From positions 2,955,001 to 3,019,000 of the forward strand of contig NZ_CP141212.1 of the NCBI RefSeq assembly GCF_035610345.1: a DNA stretch of 64,000 nt, in the 5' to 3' direction. Positions 63,557-64,000 of the stretch are shown piece after piece. Every line of letters starts with the position of its first letter. Within the stretch, counting starts at the first letter, position 1. Under the pieces are notes generated by a model, which had not been told where the DNA came from, searched no databases, and worked only from the letters and a program-made list of their open reading frames with translations. The DNA comes from Sinorhizobium meliloti. Lineage in GTDB: Bacteria; Pseudomonadota; Alphaproteobacteria; Rhizobiales; Rhizobiaceae. The position numbers and the translations under genes were made by a program.

Positions 63557-64000
63557 ATGAACGACATGTCGAAGTGGTATGCCGGGCGAGGCAAGCCGCA
63601 GCGCCAGGATGTCGCACGGCTGGAGCTGCCCGAGATAGCCGAAGCCGAGGCTGCGACACCCTTCGAAAGGCCGCCAGGGCCGAACGGAAAGGCAGACGCG
63701 GCAAGGCTCTCGGAGCGAAAGCAAGCATCGGCATCGGCCGATGCGTGCCGCGACGAGGGCGACGTTTCCAAGGTGGAAAGACGGCAGGCTCCGGGGCTGC
63801 CGCGAACAATCGAAAATGACCCGGGCCCGATGAAGCAGGACGACATTCGCCCGGTTGAACGCAGCGCAACAGGTGAAGGGCAAGCGAGCGAAGACGGCGG
63901 TGGCAGGAGCACGCTTCACAAGCGCATGGGACCGGCGAACTTCGCCGCCAGCCTGCACAACGGCATGGCCGCTGTCCGGCGCAACATGCTGATCGTCATC
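63557..64000 (+). CDS. Start of a gene, possibly type I secretion ABC transporter (partial)
   Basis: GGGGAG lies a few bases before ATG 63557, and the frame stays open to the window end, giving 148 residues: a hydrophilic, Asp/Glu/Arg-rich N-terminal extension, then LHNGMAAVRRNMLIVI, where a first membrane segment seems to begin. This layout matches rhizobial T1SS ATPase/permeases with a long N-terminal extension, which are commonly next to such substrates. The ABC motifs are beyond the window, so the identification rests on context. Confidence 0.45.
   Translation, partial: MNDMSKWYAGRGKPQRQDVARLELPEIAEAEAATPFERPPGPNGKADAARLSERKQASASADACRDEGDVSKVERRQAPGLPRTIENDPGPMKQDDIRPVERSATGEGQASEDGGGRSTLHKRMGPANFAASLHNGMAAVRRNMLIVI

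Noticed and set aside
61669-63912. A 747-codon minus-strand frame over the repeat protein
   Set aside because: Arg/Gly/Val/Asp-rich shadow; the plus frame has a ribosome site and periodic repeats, so the plus frame is the gene.

Overview
The window is GC-rich, gene-dense alphaproteobacterial chromosome. The gene set (aerobic cob genes, a seven-component Mrp antiporter with fused A and B subunits, bkd, hmg and xyl loci, mosaic palindromic intergenic repeats of the kind known from rhizobia) points to Sinorhizobium/Ensifer. This assignment rests on recalled gene order and repeat types; no database was searched. I saw no rRNA, tRNA, CRISPR array, transposase or prophage.

Region 1 (1-9.2 kb, minus strand) is a sugar block: a LacI-type regulator, xylB, xylA, a sugar-phosphate isomerase/epimerase-like protein, a Gfo/Idh/MocA oxidoreductase and a GH1 beta-glucosidase cut by the left edge. 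Two LacI-style palindromes lie in it, and a Tat-exported metallophosphatase follows. Region 2 (9.3-14.2 kb) is an EmrA/EmrB-type efflux pair divergent from its TetR regulator, with well-formed operators in the shared promoter, and an AraC regulator. Region 3 (14.3-26 kb) holds a TerC membrane protein, gltX, lysS, a nucleoside hydrolase, a DNA-ligase-associated exonuclease with its ATP-dependent ligase, and a PAS-GGDEF-EAL protein whose two active sites both look intact.

Region 4 (26-32 kb) is the Mrp/Mnh/Pha cation/proton antiporter operon (AB fusion, C, D, E, F, G), translationally coupled almost throughout. Region 5 (32-33.9 kb) is a quinone reductase-like flavoprotein divergent from a LysR regulator. 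Region 6 (33.9-41.1 kb) is the oxygen-dependent corrin-ring pathway (cobM, L, K, J, I, H, G, F), with cobK inserted on the opposite strand and overlapping both neighbours. Region 7 (41.2-46.7 kb) holds ung, modABC with a short ModE-like regulator, and a FAD-dependent amine/amino-acid oxidoreductase.

Region 8 (46.7-58.5 kb) is amino-acid catabolism. The branched-chain 2-oxoacid dehydrogenase operon (E1alpha, E1beta, E2, E3) feeds acyl-CoAs to central metabolism, and purU lies beside it. The tyrosine/homogentisate genes hpd, hmgA, fahA and maiA carry 4-hydroxyphenylpyruvate to fumarate and acetoacetate, with MarR and Lrp regulators between them. The palindrome TTGCG-N5-CGCAA occurs upstream of bkd, between lrp and hpd, and upstream of terC, which suggests a shared regulator.

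Region 9 (58.5-64 kb) looks different: repeat debris with a GIY-YIG remnant, a LuxR-type regulator, about 1 kb of relatively AT-rich DNA, then two proteins I cannot place in a family (184 and 681 residues, the larger with internal repeats and no N-terminal signal) and the start of a third gene whose sequence breaks off where a membrane segment seems to begin. This looks like a regulated export locus, possibly type I secretion, and is the best candidate here for an undescribed system.
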